DNA of 6,210 nucleotides from Alistipes sp. (GTDB lineage Bacteria > Bacteroidota > Bacteroidia > Bacteroidales > Rikenellaceae), in the NCBI GenBank assembly GCA_017560305.1, contig JAFYOF010000065.1:1-6210 (forward strand). Direction: 5' to 3'. Shown here piece by piece: positions 6,081 through 6,210 of this stretch. Under the pieces are notes generated by a model that was given only the letters and a program-made list of their open reading frames with translations, ran no database searches and had not been told where the DNA came from. The position numbers were made by a program, and so were the translations under genes. Each line of letters starts with the position of its first letter. The first letter of the stretch is position 1.

Positions 6081-6130
6081 ATAAAGAAAAACTTGAAATA
6101 AAACTAATTAACCTATTAAACTTTAATCAG

Positions 6131-6210
6131 ATGAAAAGATTATTCTCTTATGCTATCGTTGTGATGGCAGCCGCAGTGATGGCAGGCTTCACAGGTTGCG
6201 CTGGAAGCAA
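6131..6210 (+). CDS. N-terminus of a lipoprotein (3' end outside window)
   Basis: ATG at 6131 opens a frame that continues to the window edge, giving 26 complete codons. The protein begins MKRLFSY, then a hydrophobic stretch (about 8-20), then FTGC with the cysteine at residue 23. This is a signal peptide II with an acceptable lipobox (T and G before the cysteine), so the mature protein should be lipid-anchored. The residues after the cysteine are A-G-S, without the acidic run that marks surface export in Bacteroidetes, so a periplasm-facing location is more likely. The long leader, exact -7 element and palindrome upstream suggest a separately regulated gene. Its function cannot be told from this fragment. 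Confidence 0.75.
   Translation, partial: MKRLFSYAIVVMAAAVMAGFTGCAGS

Larger units (their letters stand above)
5735..6130. other. 396-nt intergenic region dense in signals
   Basis: No open reading frame of interest was found here on either strand. In order it holds the terminator (5759-5794), the GC-rich palindrome (5810-5880), an AT-rich stretch with nothing recognised (5881-5946), A/T tracts forming a weak inverted repeat (AAAAAT 5947-5952, ATTTTT 5955-5960), a stray TTTG (5967-5970), the 14-bp palindrome, the -7 element and the structured leader. Confidence 0.7.

Overview
The window reads as a chromosomal segment of a Bacteroidales bacterium. The promoters follow the Bacteroidetes TTTG / TAnnTTTG pattern. 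Starts lack Shine-Dalgarno sequences and sit in A/T-rich leaders. The envelope proteins are typical of this group (a TPR protein with a signal peptide, a lipoprotein start). A gut genus such as Alistipes or a relative is possible, but the sequence does not settle this.

Layout, all genes on the + strand: (1) 3-302 is the 3' end of an AT-rich gene of unknown function, closed by a strong intrinsic terminator (326-354). (2) A promoter whose -33 element lies inside that terminator hairpin drives era (398-1279), the ribosome-assembly GTPase. A 663-residue exported TPR protein (1333-3324) follows with no recognisable promoter of its own, so it is probably co-transcribed. (3) A 95-nt gap holds an ATTGC...GCAAT palindromic element. 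Then comes a two-gene unit: a 12-TM MFS transporter (3420-4784) and, 2 nt later, an exported metallo-beta-lactamase-fold hydrolase (4787-5734). A long hairpin terminator (5759-5794) ends this unit. (4) 5735-6130 has no gene but is rich in signals: the terminator, a GC-rich nested palindrome (5810-5880), a perfect 14-bp palindrome (5972-5985) just upstream of a TATATTTG promoter element (5996-6003), and a roughly 120-nt structured leader. (5) The leader belongs to a lipoprotein gene that starts at 6131 and runs off the window.

Era and the TPR gene form a housekeeping-plus-envelope pair with no obvious functional link. The MFS transporter and periplasmic MBL protein look like a true functional pair, for example hydrolysis of a substrate outside the inner membrane followed by uptake, or export and processing. 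The substrate cannot be read from the sequence. The most curious non-coding part is 5810-6130. No CRISPR array, tRNA, rRNA or insertion sequence was seen.
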